Notes under the pieces: model-generated
The model's input: only the letters and a program-made list of their open reading frames with translations
Databases searched by the model: none
Told to the model about the DNA's origin: nothing
Shown: one piece after another, positions 52,102 through 62,200 of the stretch
Numbering within the stretch: position 1 is the first letter of the stretch
Layout of the letters: each line of letters starts with the position of its first letter
Position numbers and translations under genes: made by a program
DNA from: Bacillus thuringiensis
Lineage (GTDB): Bacteria; Bacillota; Bacilli; Bacillales; Bacillaceae_G
Direction of reading: 5' to 3'
NCBI RefSeq assembly: GCF_014932895.1
Contig: NZ_JACYOF010000002.1
Coordinates: 992,001-1,056,000, forward strand
Length of the DNA: 64,000 bases

Positions 52102-54000
52102 TTATTTCAACATAGAAAGCATAATTTTCTCTAACTCTTCTTTATTTACATTTTTATCGAATACTGCTTCTCCTGGCTTCTCTAAACTATGATTAATAAT
52201 GACAATTTGATACGCACTATTTTTTCCTTTTGCAGGAACAATCATCTTCATACCTTGTAAATTACTATCCGAGTTATCAGTCGCATAGAATATTTGATTG
52301 CCTTCTAATTCATACTGTTCAATATTTTCTTCAACAACGAACAAAGCATGGAACGGATCTTTACTTTCCCCAAATACTTGTGATTGATAAGTTGTATAGT
52401 TTCCTTTTCCGTTTGTATACTCTAATTCAATAATTAATTCAGGTCTTCTCTTAATAAAACAACCTACCTTTTCATCCTTCAGATTGTATCCTTCAATTGT
52501 GTAAGTTGGCTTCTGAATTTGAAAATCAACATGTTGCTGCGCTTCCTTTACCGTGTAATTTAAAGATTCATATACTTTGTCATCGAATGGTTTTGATTGA
52601 TCATAAAGTGCATATAATTTTTCACGATCAGCTTTTGTTAAACGTTCTTCTCTAAAAAATATTGACTCGTAGTCAGAATCTCTCGGAGCCCCTTTTTTCT
52701 GTATATTAATAATTTCTTTAGATAATTTTATGTACTGCTGGAATTCATCTTTTGTTAAAGCCTTTTCAGCTAAATATATATAATCTGTCTTTTGTTCATA
52801 CACTCTTGCTGAATAATGATATTCTTTTTTCGCATTTTCTTCTGTACCATACAGCATATCTACAGCATTTTGGAAAGCATCCTTTGACTGCTCTACCTTA
52901 TCCTTTTGTTTTTCTTTCCCTTCCGTTGCACGTGCGTTAAATAAAGAAAGGGATGCAATAGCAACTATAGCAATAACTCCGAGTAAAGAAAGACGATACG
53001 ATTTCTTTTGGAACTTTTTAATCATAACGATTCTCCTTTTTAGTGTTCGTTTATTTCTACTTAAATTTGCTAGGCTTGGTGCTTGATAGGAATAATGTTC
53101 TAAAAGGGTAATAATTGTATGACCGTATGCAATTTGCTCCTCTTTATCTATAAAAGTAAGCGCATATGCATCACAAGCTAATTCTTGATCTTCTCGCATA
53201 CAGAAGTAGGCGTACCAAAGAATCGGATTGAACCAATTTAATAGGAGTAAGATGTACATAATCCAATTTACAGCTACGTCGTTTCTCTTAATATGAGCTA
53301 ACTCATGATAAAAGACATATTGTAATTGTTGCTCATTTAATACTTTCATATGTTTTTTTGATAGTAATACTTTCGGGCGAAAGAAACTAAAAACCGTTGG
53401 ACTCGCAATCTTTCCTGCTAAACGTAATGGAACTGTCTTCTTCATTTTCATAGACTGCTTACAGCGATTAAACACTGTAGCGACTGGTTCATCCGTAATA
53501 TCCGGTTGTTTCTTTATGTAAGAATATAAACGTCTATTTGTAATAAACGTGATGGCTGCTAATACGATTACTCCAGCTAGCCAAATATCTAGAGCAAGTT
53601 TGTATAAAGAAAATGTAGTCTGTTGTTCCGCACTCGTACTTATTTTCTGTTCGCTCTTTTTTGCCACAGTTTCAGAATTTGATTCTAATTTCATTGTCTG
53701 TTTCATCTCGTTATTCACTGTATTCTCAGGTGAAGATGTATTTCTTTGAATAACTTCCGACACACTAGAACTATAAGAAAGTAATGAATAAATGCTATAA
53801 GAGCTATCTGGTGACCATGGTAAAAGGAGTCTTATCATTAATACGATCCACAGCATATATTGCCACCGGGGCGTTAACTTATTTCTAAATAAAACTTTTA
53901 TACATAAAATAAATCCAACTAATATACTGGCCATAAGTGACGTTTCTATAAGCCAATCAAAAAAATGAGGAAGGTATACATTTATAAGCATGTCTATCAT
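52102..54000 (-). CDS. BlaR1/MecR1-like M56 metalloprotease with atypical sensor
   Basis: 632 residues. Membrane helices near 23-38, 47-60, 136-154 and 245-262 surround the zinc motif HELAHIKR (232-239) and DQELACDAYAL (271-281), as in the signal-transducing protease BlaR1. A further helix at about 331-352 leads to an outside domain of about 280 residues. That domain lacks the SxxK penicillin-binding motifs of true BlaR1 and ends like DUF4367-type domains (PAKGKNSAYQIVIINHSLEK). It would cleave the BlaI-type repressor encoded two bases upstream on receipt of an unknown signal. The start lies inside the ribosome-site region at the end of blaI. Confidence 0.85.
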   Translation of the reverse strand: MIDMLINVYLPHFFDWLIETSLMASILVGFILCIKVLFRNKLTPRWQYMLWIVLMIRLLLPWSPDSSYSIYSLLSYSSSVSEVIQRNTSSPENTVNNEMKQTMKLESNSETVAKKSEQKISTSAEQQTTFSLYKLALDIWLAGVIVLAAITFITNRRLYSYIKKQPDITDEPVATVFNRCKQSMKMKKTVPLRLAGKIASPTVFSFFRPKVLLSKKHMKVLNEQQLQYVFYHELAHIKRNDVAVNWIMYILLLLNWFNPILWYAYFCMREDQELACDAYALTFIDKEEQIAYGHTIITLLEHYSYQAPSLANLSRNKRTLKRRIVMIKKFQKKSYRLSLLGVIAIVAIASLSLFNARATEGKEKQKDKVEQSKDAFQNAVDMLYGTEENAKKEYHYSARVYEQKTDYIYLAEKALTKDEFQQYIKLSKEIINIQKKGAPRDSDYESIFFREERLTKADREKLYALYDQSKPFDDKVYESLNYTVKEAQQHVDFQIQKPTYTIEGYNLKDEKVGCFIKRRPELIIELEYTNGKGNYTTYQSQVFGESKDPFHALFVVEENIEQYELEGNQIFYATDNSDSNLQGMKMIVPAKGKNSAYQIVIINHSLEKPGEAVFDKNVNKEELEKIMLSMLK

Positions 54001-54002
54001 TG

Positions 54003-54404
54003 TTATCTATCCTTCCTCTTATTCTCCTCTGTCTTCTCATCTAAAATGCGTTTCAGTTCATTAATATCTTCTGAAGACAATTTTTCTTCTTTTAAGAAAT
54101 TAACAAGTAATGGCTTAAACGCTGCGCCGCAAAAACGCTTTAGCAAAGATTTCGTTTCAACTTGTAAATAATTATCTTGTGATACTAATGGATAATAGGC
54201 GTACATGCGCCCTTTATCTTGGTGGTAAGAAACAGCTTCCTTTTGTACTAAACGATTAATTAATGTACGAATTGTTTTCGGCTTCCAGTCCATTGCATCT
54301 TCCAGTTCTTCTATAATTTCATTCGCTGTTTGTGGAGAGTTAGACCAAAGTACTTTCATAATTTCTAATTCCGCTTCAGATATTTTAGGTAATTGATTTG
54401 TCAT
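54003..54404 (-). CDS. BlaI/MecI/CopY-family repressor
   Basis: 133 residues from the ATG at 54404, at workable spacing from AGGAG; a GTG four codons earlier abuts the site. Winged-helix domain ISEAELEIMKVLWSNSPQTA, then IIEELEDAMDWKPKTIRTLI with the cleavage-type region near residue 98-103, and a helical dimer domain. It represses its own operon until cut by the M56 protease encoded next. Two TACA/TGTA operators lie 20 and 45 bases upstream. No beta-lactamase gene is adjacent, so the regulon lies elsewhere. Confidence 0.9.
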   Translation of the reverse strand: MTNQLPKISEAELEIMKVLWSNSPQTANEIIEELEDAMDWKPKTIRTLINRLVQKEAVSYHQDKGRMYAYYPLVSQDNYLQVETKSLLKRFCGAAFKPLLVNFLKEEKLSSEDINELKRILDEKTEENKRKDR

Positions 54405-54424
54405 AGTATATTTCACTCCTTCGT

Positions 54425-54463
54425 ATTACATTTGTAATCTACAATTAAGATTACAAATGTAAT
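54425..54463 (-). promoter_or_regulatory. Twin BlaI-type operators
   Basis: ATTACATTTGTAAT (54425-54438) and ATTACAAATGTAAT (54450-54463) are each perfect 6-2-6 dyads, 25 bases centre to centre, and mutually inverted. They fit the TACA/TGTA signature of BlaI sites. Confidence 0.8.
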
Positions 54464-54634
54464 ACTTAATTGTCAACCATATTTTAGAAAATATAATTTC
54501 AGTTAAACCTTACTTAACAACAACGAATTTCCCTTTTTTCAAATAATCAAATGAAAAAAACAAGAAAATCTTTACAATTAATAGTAATATAGAAAATAGA
54601 CAAGTTTATCAAAATAGTGGAGGCTTTTTCAGTC

Positions 54635-55480
54635 ATGATGCGTGCGCTTCGTTTAAATATAAAGCAAGCTTTTTGTAATCGTGTTTCCTTAATTATTATG
54701 TTTAGTGGATTAGCTCTTATCTCTATCTATCATTATTATTATGTAATTCGTTATATTGGAGACGGAACGAATGAATTTATAACAACAGCTTTTAAATGGA
54801 TTGGATTTCGGGATAACGAAATGGATGTTTATTTATTATTAATGCCAGTTATTGCGAGTCTCCCCTTTAGTACAAGTTACAACTCGGATAAGTCAGATGG
54901 TTTTAAGCCATTTATAAGTAAAGAAATTTCTTTATTCCCTTATTCAGTAACGAAATATATCGTTACATTTTTTTGCGGAGGACTTCTTTATACGTTCCCA
55001 TTCATTTTATCGTTATTATTTTGCAAATTAACCATTCCAAATGGCGCACCCGCAGCGGGTTCAGGCATTATAAATGACAACGGGATGTTCGCAAACTTAT
55101 ATTACGATTCTCCCATCACTTACATTTCTGTATATATTGGAATTAATTTTTTATTTGCAGGTTTGATGGCTCTTCTAGGGCTTGCTGTATCTGTATGGTC
55201 ACAAAAGGACTACATGGCGATTCTGTTTCCATTTGCAGTTACCTCCATTCCTTACGTTCTGCTAAATACAATATTCCCTACAATAGGTGGAGCACCTATT
55301 CATTTATATGATCCAAAGCAACCGTTACAGGGCATGTCACCATACATTTTAACGATGCAATGTGTATTCTTCTTCCTCGTTAGCTTAGTTATGTATATAA
55401 AAGGAGTCGAGCGAGATAAGAAACGGTACAGAAGAAGACTGCAAAGAAGGGATCGATGTAGAAAAGCGTTTCAAACATAA
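54635..55480 (+). CDS. ABC-2-like multi-pass membrane protein, unknown
   Basis: 281 residues with about six membrane helices (near 18-36, 69-87, 112-130, 160-180, 195-213, 240-258) and a strongly basic C-terminus (DKKRYRRRLQRRDR). The pattern resembles ABC-2 type permeases, but there is no ATPase gene beside it. ATG 54635 is preferred over GTG 54617, since GGAGG lies between them. The gene is divergent from blaI and may share its operator region (about 170 bases). No specific family recognised. Confidence 0.6.
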   Translation: MMRALRLNIKQAFCNRVSLIIMFSGLALISIYHYYYVIRYIGDGTNEFITTAFKWIGFRDNEMDVYLLLMPVIASLPFSTSYNSDKSDGFKPFISKEISLFPYSVTKYIVTFFCGGLLYTFPFILSLLFCKLTIPNGAPAAGSGIINDNGMFANLYYDSPITYISVYIGINFLFAGLMALLGLAVSVWSQKDYMAILFPFAVTSIPYVLLNTIFPTIGGAPIHLYDPKQPLQGMSPYILTMQCVFFFLVSLVMYIKGVERDKKRYRRRLQRRDRCRKAFQT

Positions 55481-55484
55481 CAAA

Positions 55485-55519
55485 AACCTAATTTCCTTAG
55501 TTATTTTGGAAATTAGGTT
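55485..55519. terminator. Bidirectional terminator
   Basis: AACCTAATTTCC/GGAAATTAGGTT stem, followed by TTTTATT on the plus strand. Confidence 0.8.
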
Positions 55520-55536
55520 TTTTATTTACTATTCAT

Positions 55537-55836
55537 TTACGGCGTACCAGCCAATCCCCATAAAATAACAACCGAGGCAAAATAAATTGCTTTCATAGCT
55601 ACTACTAAACATAATGATAGAATTGCATATTTACTTAATTCTCTTCTTGCGCCTATTAAAGTAAAAATAATTGCTAAGCTAAACGTTATATAGGACGCTG
55701 TTGTATTTATTAAGTTATACGTAATGTCTAAATTTTGCGTAAGCCCTGTTATATCAGCTACAAATTGAAGCATGACAATCGTACTAAAAAAAATTGCGAG
55801 CTGATTCATTAATTTTCCATTTATAAATGCTTGCAT
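55537..55836 (-). CDS. Small membrane protein, unknown function
   Basis: 99 residues with three membrane helices (about 11-30, 47-62, 71-95; SLCLVVAMKAIYFASVVIL is the last). AGGAGGTC lies six bases before the ATG, a strong ribosome site. Single gene; no family recognised. Confidence 0.6.
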   Translation of the reverse strand: MQAFINGKLMNQLAIFFSTIVMLQFVADITGLTQNLDITYNLINTTASYITFSLAIIFTLIGARRELSKYAILSLCLVVAMKAIYFASVVILWGLAGTP

Positions 55837-55969
55837 CGTTGACCTCCTTTTAAAAGACTAAATATTCAATTAATTTTACCATAAAACTAAAAAATATTAC
55901 CTATAATCCCTAAGAAATCGGTTATATATTATTCATTTATCTTGCAATCTCTTTTCATAAAATAAAAGA

Positions 55970-55989
55970 ACGCTTAGTTACCTAAGCGT
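55970..55989 (-). terminator. Terminator of the nuclease gene
   Basis: ACGCTTAG-TTAC-CTAAGCGT stem, followed on the minus strand by TTCTTTTATTTTATG. Confidence 0.65.
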
Positions 55990-55999
55990 CTCCCCTACT

Positions 56000-58366
56000 C
56001 TAAGAAGCCTTCTTCAAATCGATTTGAGCAAGTACTGGGTCATGGTCACTGACACGTCCGTGCTCTTTCATAATGTTTGAGTTTAAATGTACAGGGTCTA
56101 CAATTGTGTGCGGTGCGATGTTGTTTGTTACTAAAATATGATCTAACACTTGTGCATTTCCTTCATGAATGTACGTGTAACGATTCTCTTTTGGCACTGT
56201 GTTTAGCATATCTTTTAAGATTGTTCCTTGCAATGCTTCTAGTGGTTTAGAGAATTCGAAATCGTTCATATCACCTAACACAACAACTGGTGCATTCGTA
56301 TTCTTTTCTTGAATTCCTTGTACGAAATGATTTACTTCTTGCGCTAACTGAATTCGTTTTTCTTCACTCTTTAATACGAGCGGCTGTACTTTTCCAAATG
56401 GCGTTGCATCTCCTAGTTTTGAGTTTAAGTGATTTGCAACGACAACAACGTTTTGCCCTTGGAATGTAAATTCTGCTGCTAGTGGTTTACGTGTGCTTTC
56501 AAATAATGGATTTTCGTCTCCAATACGAACAACATTTTTATCTAATAACTTCGGTACCGCTGCTAATTTCACACGTGATGGGTTATAGAAGAAACCGACG
56601 CGAATATTTGCTCCTGGTGCTCCCCCGTCTTGATTGTTGTTCGGAGCAATTTCTACATACTCATACTTCGGTCCACGGATTTCTAGAACTGCATCAATGA
56701 TACGTTTTGCACTTAAAGAAGCATCCGTTGTACCATCATTAATTGATCCATTATTATCTTGCATTTCCTCTACACCGATAATATCTGGCATTTTTAAGTT
56801 GTATTTAATAGAATACGCTAACGCTTTTACTTTTTCATCCGTCGTTTCTTTTTTATTCGCTGAGAAGTTTTCAATATTATATGTAGCAACTGTTAACTTA
56901 TCAAGACGCGGCTGAATATTTGCCCCTACTTGCTTAAATCCACCGTCCACTACAGGTGGTAATTCAGTTACTGGTGAAATGCGGTAAGAACCGTAATCAT
57001 ATCCTACTACCCCTGTTATATCTCCAGTGAAAGAATCTCCTACTTTTGCTACATAATCACGAGGTACCTTCACAGAAAGACGCTCAGGATTTAATTGATT
57101 TTCATCTAAAAGTGGTGTACCATATTTCGTTACTACTTTATCTCCGCCATTTTTTACTGTTACATATAAATTCCCATTTTTCTGTGTTGCAATAATTTTT
57201 GGCGTTGGCATCGTAACGCGCATACCTTCTATACTTTCATAAAAATCGATTGCATCTTCATTCGGATCAAATAAACCGAATGCATCATTATCGATAATTT
57301 GGTCAGGTATTTTCACACCGTTTTCTCCAAGTACAATCGGTACTGGTAAAGCTTGATCTTTTGCGATTACAGCAATGCGACTCGCCTTAATTTCCGTCGT
57401 CGTTAAGTCTGTTTCAAATCGCTCTGCATATCCAGGTCCAACATATTCTTCTACTACTCCATCAACTTGAATAAGATCTCCTACCGCTACATTCGCATCT
57501 TTTTTGTATACGTAAATACCTTCTGAAGTAGCTGGATCATTATCCGGCTGATTATCTTCTATATAAAAACCATTTTTATCAAGCGCTGTTACAACGCCTT
57601 CCACATTGTTTACTTTCTTCCCGTTGTAAGGAGAAATATGTGATTTCCCTTGAATATCATGAATACGAACTGGTTCATTGTTTACGATAATAAATGAAAA
57701 TGTCGAAACCGCTGAAGAAGTAAGCCCTTCTTTTTCTGCGATTGCTTTCACTACACTATTTTCATTCACTATAATTTGTCCGTTATAGCGAACACTTTTA
57801 TTTGTAGGATTAGACCCATCTAACGTATAGTAGATTGTTGCCCCTTCTGTATTCGTTGTTAATGTTACCGCTGTTCCTTTCGCAACTTCCCCGCCGTTTG
57901 GTGAAGCTACTACATCACTAACACGGTTTTGTTCTTCCCCTTGAAACTTATAGGCTGTTACTGATTTTAAACCTGGGCTACTAAAATATAATTCAAGAGT
58001 CCCAGTTAATTGAACTTTCTTCCCGATATTTTCAGGATGATCTTTCACATTCACTGCCGATCTCACATCGCCTTTTGGCAACTGAACAGGCATAATCTTA
58101 TCTGGATTCGTTTCATTTGGCGAATCGGCAATTGCCACATTTGTGTCGTCAAATTTAGATGGATCCTTCGTGTATTTAGAAGGACTTTGCGTATATCCGA
58201 CAATATATCCTTCCACTATCCCCTTCGTTTTCCCTTGCTGTTTGAATACTTGAATTGCTTTTTCTACCGACATAGAAGTATTTTCTTCCGCTTGCGCTAA
58301 AGTTCCAGTAAATGAAAGCAATAGCAATACTGATACAAAGATACTTAACAATTTCTTCACAGCCAT
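56000..58366 (-). CDS. Secreted modular endonuclease/exonuclease/phosphatase-family protein
   Basis: 788 residues with a signal peptide (KKLLSIFVSVLLLLSF, cleavage near TLAQA-EE). Modules in order are a DUF6359-like region (about 30-130) and a chitobiase-like beta-sandwich (about 150-215; TEGATIYYTLDGSNPT). An OB-fold-like region follows (about 230-330), then a linker, and an EEP nuclease domain (about 490-785). The EEP domain carries LTVATYNIENFS, IIGVEEMQDN, VVVANHLNSK, VVLGDMNDFE and a final VSDHDPVLAQI. The catalytic His/Asp/Asn set is complete. It probably degrades extracellular DNA for phosphate or nucleosides. It could be held at the wall by weak binding, as no sorting signal is seen. 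Confidence 0.88.
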   Translation of the reverse strand: MAVKKLLSIFVSVLLLLSFTGTLAQAEENTSMSVEKAIQVFKQQGKTKGIVEGYIVGYTQSPSKYTKDPSKFDDTNVAIADSPNETNPDKIMPVQLPKGDVRSAVNVKDHPENIGKKVQLTGTLELYFSSPGLKSVTAYKFQGEEQNRVSDVVASPNGGEVAKGTAVTLTTNTEGATIYYTLDGSNPTNKSVRYNGQIIVNENSVVKAIAEKEGLTSSAVSTFSFIIVNNEPVRIHDIQGKSHISPYNGKKVNNVEGVVTALDKNGFYIEDNQPDNDPATSEGIYVYKKDANVAVGDLIQVDGVVEEYVGPGYAERFETDLTTTEIKASRIAVIAKDQALPVPIVLGENGVKIPDQIIDNDAFGLFDPNEDAIDFYESIEGMRVTMPTPKIIATQKNGNLYVTVKNGGDKVVTKYGTPLLDENQLNPERLSVKVPRDYVAKVGDSFTGDITGVVGYDYGSYRISPVTELPPVVDGGFKQVGANIQPRLDKLTVATYNIENFSANKKETTDEKVKALAYSIKYNLKMPDIIGVEEMQDNNGSINDGTTDASLSAKRIIDAVLEIRGPKYEYVEIAPNNNQDGGAPGANIRVGFFYNPSRVKLAAVPKLLDKNVVRIGDENPLFESTRKPLAAEFTFQGQNVVVVANHLNSKLGDATPFGKVQPLVLKSEEKRIQLAQEVNHFVQGIQEKNTNAPVVVLGDMNDFEFSKPLEALQGTILKDMLNTVPKENRYTYIHEGNAQVLDHILVTNNIAPHTIVDPVHLNSNIMKEHGRVSDHDPVLAQIDLKKAS

Positions 58367-58543
58367 TTTCCTCTCCCTATTTCATATTTTCTCAGCATGT
58401 CTATCATAACAAATGATTCGTTATATAGAATGATATTTCGACAAGTTTTACAAAAAATTAATCTCAACTATACGTTTAAAACGAAAAATTACTTATGTTA
58501 AAAACAGCTGGAATATGGAGGGTACAAACACCTATTTTCCAAT

Positions 58544-58580
58544 AAAAAACTACCACTTTTTTAGGAAGTGGTAGTTTTTT
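58544..58580. terminator. Bidirectional terminator
   Basis: AAAAAACTACCACTT/AAGTGGTAGTTTTTT, a 15-base perfect stem ending at the hemY stop. Confidence 0.85.
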
Positions 58581-60006
58581 ATACATTTAAAGCCTCTCGT
58601 TCACATTCTACTATTTTTTCAATATGTGATAACACACGCTTCGCCGCCAACTCACCTTGATTGATACAGTCCGGAAGACCAGAACCAGCGTAAGAACTAC
58701 CGGCCAAGTATACACCTGGCAACTCTTTCTCCATAAATATTGTGAGTTTCTTCATTCGCTCGTTATGGCCTACTGTATATTGAGGCATCGCTTCTGTCCA
58801 GCGACTTACGATTGTAAATGCTGGACCCTCTGTAATATCCATCGTCTTTTTTAAATCCTCTAAGACAAGCTGTACAATTTCCTCATCCGTTTGTTCTACA
58901 ACCGCTTCATCACCAGGTCGTCCAACGTAACAACGAAGAAGAGCCTTTCCTTCTGGAGTTGTATGTGGCCATTTCTTGTGTGTCCACGTACATGCTGTAA
59001 TCGTGTAATCGCTATTTCTTGATACGACAAATCCCGTACCATCAATATCGCGCTGGATGGCTGATTTCGAGAAAGCAAGTGCCACATTCGCAACTGATGT
59101 AGAAGGAATGTTACGGAAGAAACGGAACTGCTTGTACTGGGCGAACATAGACGGCAACGCTTTATGCGAGGTTGCCACTACGATTGCATCTGCTTCTATT
59201 TCTTTTCCGTTACTAAGAGTAATCACATAGCCATCATCAAATTTTACAACTTTTTCAATGCGCGTTCCCTTCATTATCGTACCTTCATGCATCTTCACTT
59301 CGAGGAATTCTACTATAGATTCTAAACCTGTTTTCACCGTTTGGAAGATTCCCTTTTTCGGTTCAGCCTTCTCTTCTTTCTGAGCAAGCGTACGCATGCC
59401 AAGCGAGATACTACGATGCTTTTGCTCAATTTGATATATTTGCGGAAATGTAGACATTAAGCTCATTTCATCAATATCACCAGCATAAATACCAGATAAT
59501 AATGGTTCAATTAAATTTTCAACCACTTCGTTTCCAAGGCGATGTCTGAAAAACTGCCCGAGTGATTGGTCAGATACTGGTTTTGATCTAGGCATTAACA
59601 GATCAAAACCAGCTCTTAATTTACCAATTGGGGAGAACAATCTGGAAAATAGAAACGGAGTAATTTGCGTTGGAATTCCCATCATTGATCCGCTCGGCAT
59701 TTTATGTAACCGATTATTTACAAGGACGAATGATTGACCGGTCGTATTCTCTACAATTTCATCGCCAAGGCCTAATTCTCTCACTAATTTAGATGCGCTT
59801 TCTTTTCTTGCTAAGAAAGAATCCGGTCCGCGTTCAATTGTAAATCCATCTTTTCGAACGGTTTGAACTTTCCCGCCAAGTTTACCCGACGCTTCTATAA
59901 GTAATGTATCTATCGGCAAGTTCTTTTCATGAATTTCTTTTTGCAAGTTATACATTGCTGTTAATCCAGTGATGCCACCGCCGACGATCACGACTTTTTT
60001 CCTCAA
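58579..60006 (-). CDS. hemY: Coproporphyrinogen III oxidase (HemY/CgoX)
   Basis: 475 residues, FAD-binding. Dinucleotide site VVIVGGGITGLTAMYNL (5-21), then IEASGKLGGKVQT and GFTIERGPDSFLA, and the C-terminal LPGVYLAGSSYAGSGLPDCI. In Firmicutes this enzyme oxidises coproporphyrinogen III to coproporphyrin III in the coproporphyrin-dependent heme pathway. TTG start with AAAGGGGG seven bases upstream. It follows hemH by 20 bases, and hemE precedes, giving the hemEHY operon. Confidence 0.93.
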   Translation of the reverse strand: MRKKVVIVGGGITGLTAMYNLQKEIHEKNLPIDTLLIEASGKLGGKVQTVRKDGFTIERGPDSFLARKESASKLVRELGLGDEIVENTTGQSFVLVNNRLHKMPSGSMMGIPTQITPFLFSRLFSPIGKLRAGFDLLMPRSKPVSDQSLGQFFRHRLGNEVVENLIEPLLSGIYAGDIDEMSLMSTFPQIYQIEQKHRSISLGMRTLAQKEEKAEPKKGIFQTVKTGLESIVEFLEVKMHEGTIMKGTRIEKVVKFDDGYVITLSNGKEIEADAIVVATSHKALPSMFAQYKQFRFFRNIPSTSVANVALAFSKSAIQRDIDGTGFVVSRNSDYTITACTWTHKKWPHTTPEGKALLRCYVGRPGDEAVVEQTDEEIVQLVLEDLKKTMDITEGPAFTIVSRWTEAMPQYTVGHNERMKKLTIFMEKELPGVYLAGSSYAGSGLPDCINQGELAAKRVLSHIEKIVECEREALNV

Positions 60007-60026
60007 ATAGGCTTCCCCCTTTCTTC

Positions 60027-60962
60027 TTACAATACAGATTCTTTTTTCTTTAAGACAACATCAGCTAAACAGTCAATAAATACGTCAGATGCGTTTGGCA
60101 TTTCTGGACGATAATATTTCGCACCAATTTCATCCGTTACAACTTTACACTCAAAGTCGTTATCATATAAAACTTCTAAATGCTCAGCAACAAATCCAAC
60201 TGGTGCATATACGAATGAAGTATAGCCGTGCTTTTCATTTAACTCTCTCGTTAAATCTTGTACATCTGGACCAATCCAAGGATCTGGCGTGTTTCCAGCA
60301 CTTTGCCAGCCAACTGCATAGTTTGCTACTTCTGCACCTCGTGCAATATAATCAGCTGTTTCATTTAATTGATCTGGATATGGATCGCCTAGTGCGATAA
60401 TTTTCTCAGGTAAACTGTGAGCAGATACGATTAATACTGCTTTTTCACGTTCAGCTTCTGACATACCGCTATATATACCTTTCACCGCATCGACCCAGTA
60501 CTGAATAAATTTCGGTTCTTTATACCAGCTATCGATGCCATGAATTGTTAAGTTTCCAAGTTTCTCCGCTTCTTCTTGCGCTCGTCCTACATACGACTTC
60601 ACGCTAAATGTGGAATAATGAGGAGCAAGAACAAGTGCAATTGCATCTTGTATCCCATCGTTATGCATATCTTTCACAGCATCTTCAATAAACGGTTCAA
60701 TATGTTTTAAACCAAGATACATATGGTACTCTACTTCATCTTGCACTTCATTTAAACGCATTTCTAACTTCTTAGCTTGCTCTAATGTAATAGTAGCTAA
60801 AGGAGAAATACCACCAATTGCACGGTAACGCTCTGTTAAATCTTCTAGCATTTCAGGACTTGGCTTTCTTCCTCTGCGAATATGTGTATAGTAACGTTCA
60901 ATGTCTTCTTCTTTATATGGCGTTCCGTATGCCATTACAAGCAAACCAATTTTCTTTTTCAT
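60027..60962 (-). CDS. hemH: Ferrochelatase (coproporphyrin type)
   Basis: 311 residues. Metal/porphyrin site motif [13 protein letters not shown] (His near 183), [20 protein letters not shown] and [20 protein letters not shown]. The C-terminal [18 protein letters not shown] supplies the conserved Glu264 region. It inserts iron into coproporphyrin III. It lies between hemE and hemY with short gaps of 14 and 20 bases. GGAG is about nine bases before the ATG. Confidence 0.93.
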   Translation of the reverse strand: MKKKIGLLVMAYGTPYKEEDIERYYTHIRRGRKPSPEMLEDLTERYRAIGGISPLATITLEQAKKLEMRLNEVQDEVEYHMYLGLKHIEPFIEDAVKDMHNDGIQDAIALVLAPHYSTFSVKSYVGRAQEEAEKLGNLTIHGIDSWYKEPKFIQYWVDAVKGIYSGMSEAEREKAVLIVSAHSLPEKIIALGDPYPDQLNETADYIARGAEVANYAVGWQSAGNTPDPWIGPDVQDLTRELNEKHGYTSFVYAPVGFVAEHLEVLYDNDFECKVVTDEIGAKYYRPEMPNASDVFIDCLADVVLKKKESVL

Positions 60963-60976
60963 ACAGTAATTCTCCT

Positions 60977-62023
60977 TTACTTCGCTAACTGCCCTTTAGA
61001 GTATTCATGAATAAATGTAGTTAATTGTTTTAATGTATCTGGATTTACTTCTGGGAATACACCGTGACCTAAGTTAAATACGTAACCTGGTTGTTTCATC
61101 CCTTGATCTAAAATACCTTTTACATGTTCTTCAATTACAGACCAAGGCGCTAATAAGAACGAAGGATCCATATTTCCTTGTACCGCCTTATGAACACCAC
61201 GTGCACGCGCTTCTTCAATCGGTAAACGCCAGTCTAAACCTACAACATCAAGAGGTAAGTCATGCCATTCATTCACTAAGTGTCCTGCACCTACACCGTG
61301 CATAATCATCGGCACACCCATCGTACGAACTTCTGCGAAAATACGCTCCATCGCTGGTTTAATAAATACGCGATAATCTGCTACATTTACTGTTCCAACC
61401 CAAGAATCGAAAATTTGAACTGCTTTTGCTCCTGCGTTAATTTGCGCTTTTAAATATGTAATAACCATATCTGCTAGCTTATCCATTAAAGCGAACCAAG
61501 CTTTCGGTTCTGCGTACATGAATGCTTTCGTATTATGGTAGTTACGAGATGGACCGCCTTCAATCATATAGCTCGCTAGCGTAAATGGAGCTCCTGAAAA
61601 ACCGATTAACGGTACATCTAACATTTCTGTCGTTAATAAACGAATCGTATCTAGTATGTACGGTACGTCATCTTCTGGATTGATTTCCCCTAGTTTTTCT
61701 ACGTCTTGTAAAGAACGGATTGGATTATCAATAACTGGGCCAATACCTGATTTAATTTCTACATCCACACCAATTGCAGGTAGTGGTGACATAATATCTT
61801 TATAAAGAATTGCTGCGTCTACGTTATATTGATCAACTGGCAACTTTGTAACGTAAGCACATAACTCTGGATTGTGTGTAATTTCAAATAAAGAATACTT
61901 TTCTTTTATCTTTCTATATTCCGGCTGCGAACGACCTGCTTGACGCATATACCATGCTGGTACATACTCTGTACGTTCCCCCCTACATGCTTTTAAAAAT
62001 GTCTCATTTATATTTCTTACCAA
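60977..62023 (-). CDS. hemE: Uroporphyrinogen decarboxylase
   Basis: 348 residues when started at the TTG at 62023, where GGAAGGGAG lies eight bases upstream. The ORF's first ATG (62047) is before that site. [16 protein letters not shown] (18-33) is the substrate-binding N-terminal motif; [19 protein letters not shown] and [17 protein letters not shown] follow, with the catalytic Asp in DIMSPL. It decarboxylates uroporphyrinogen III to coproporphyrinogen III. First gene of hemEHY; pbpF lies upstream in the opposite sense of synteny seen in B. subtilis, that is, adjacent. Confidence 0.93.
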   Translation of the reverse strand: MVRNINETFLKACRGERTEYVPAWYMRQAGRSQPEYRKIKEKYSLFEITHNPELCAYVTKLPVDQYNVDAAILYKDIMSPLPAIGVDVEIKSGIGPVIDNPIRSLQDVEKLGEINPEDDVPYILDTIRLLTTEMLDVPLIGFSGAPFTLASYMIEGGPSRNYHNTKAFMYAEPKAWFALMDKLADMVITYLKAQINAGAKAVQIFDSWVGTVNVADYRVFIKPAMERIFAEVRTMGVPMIMHGVGAGHLVNEWHDLPLDVVGLDWRLPIEEARARGVHKAVQGNMDPSFLLAPWSVIEEHVKGILDQGMKQPGYVFNLGHGVFPEVNPDTLKQLTTFIHEYSKGQLAK

Positions 62024-62200
62024 GACCCTTGCTCCCTTCCTTACCAATGCTTCGAATACGTTCGATATTTATCTTTTTTTACTATACAGCTTGTAAAAAC
62101 AAAATGCATAATATTATGTACGTTGTTCATGAAATTGACACAAACATTCGTAAAACCGCTTACCATTTTCACAACATTCTTATTATAGCACAGAGAAAAT

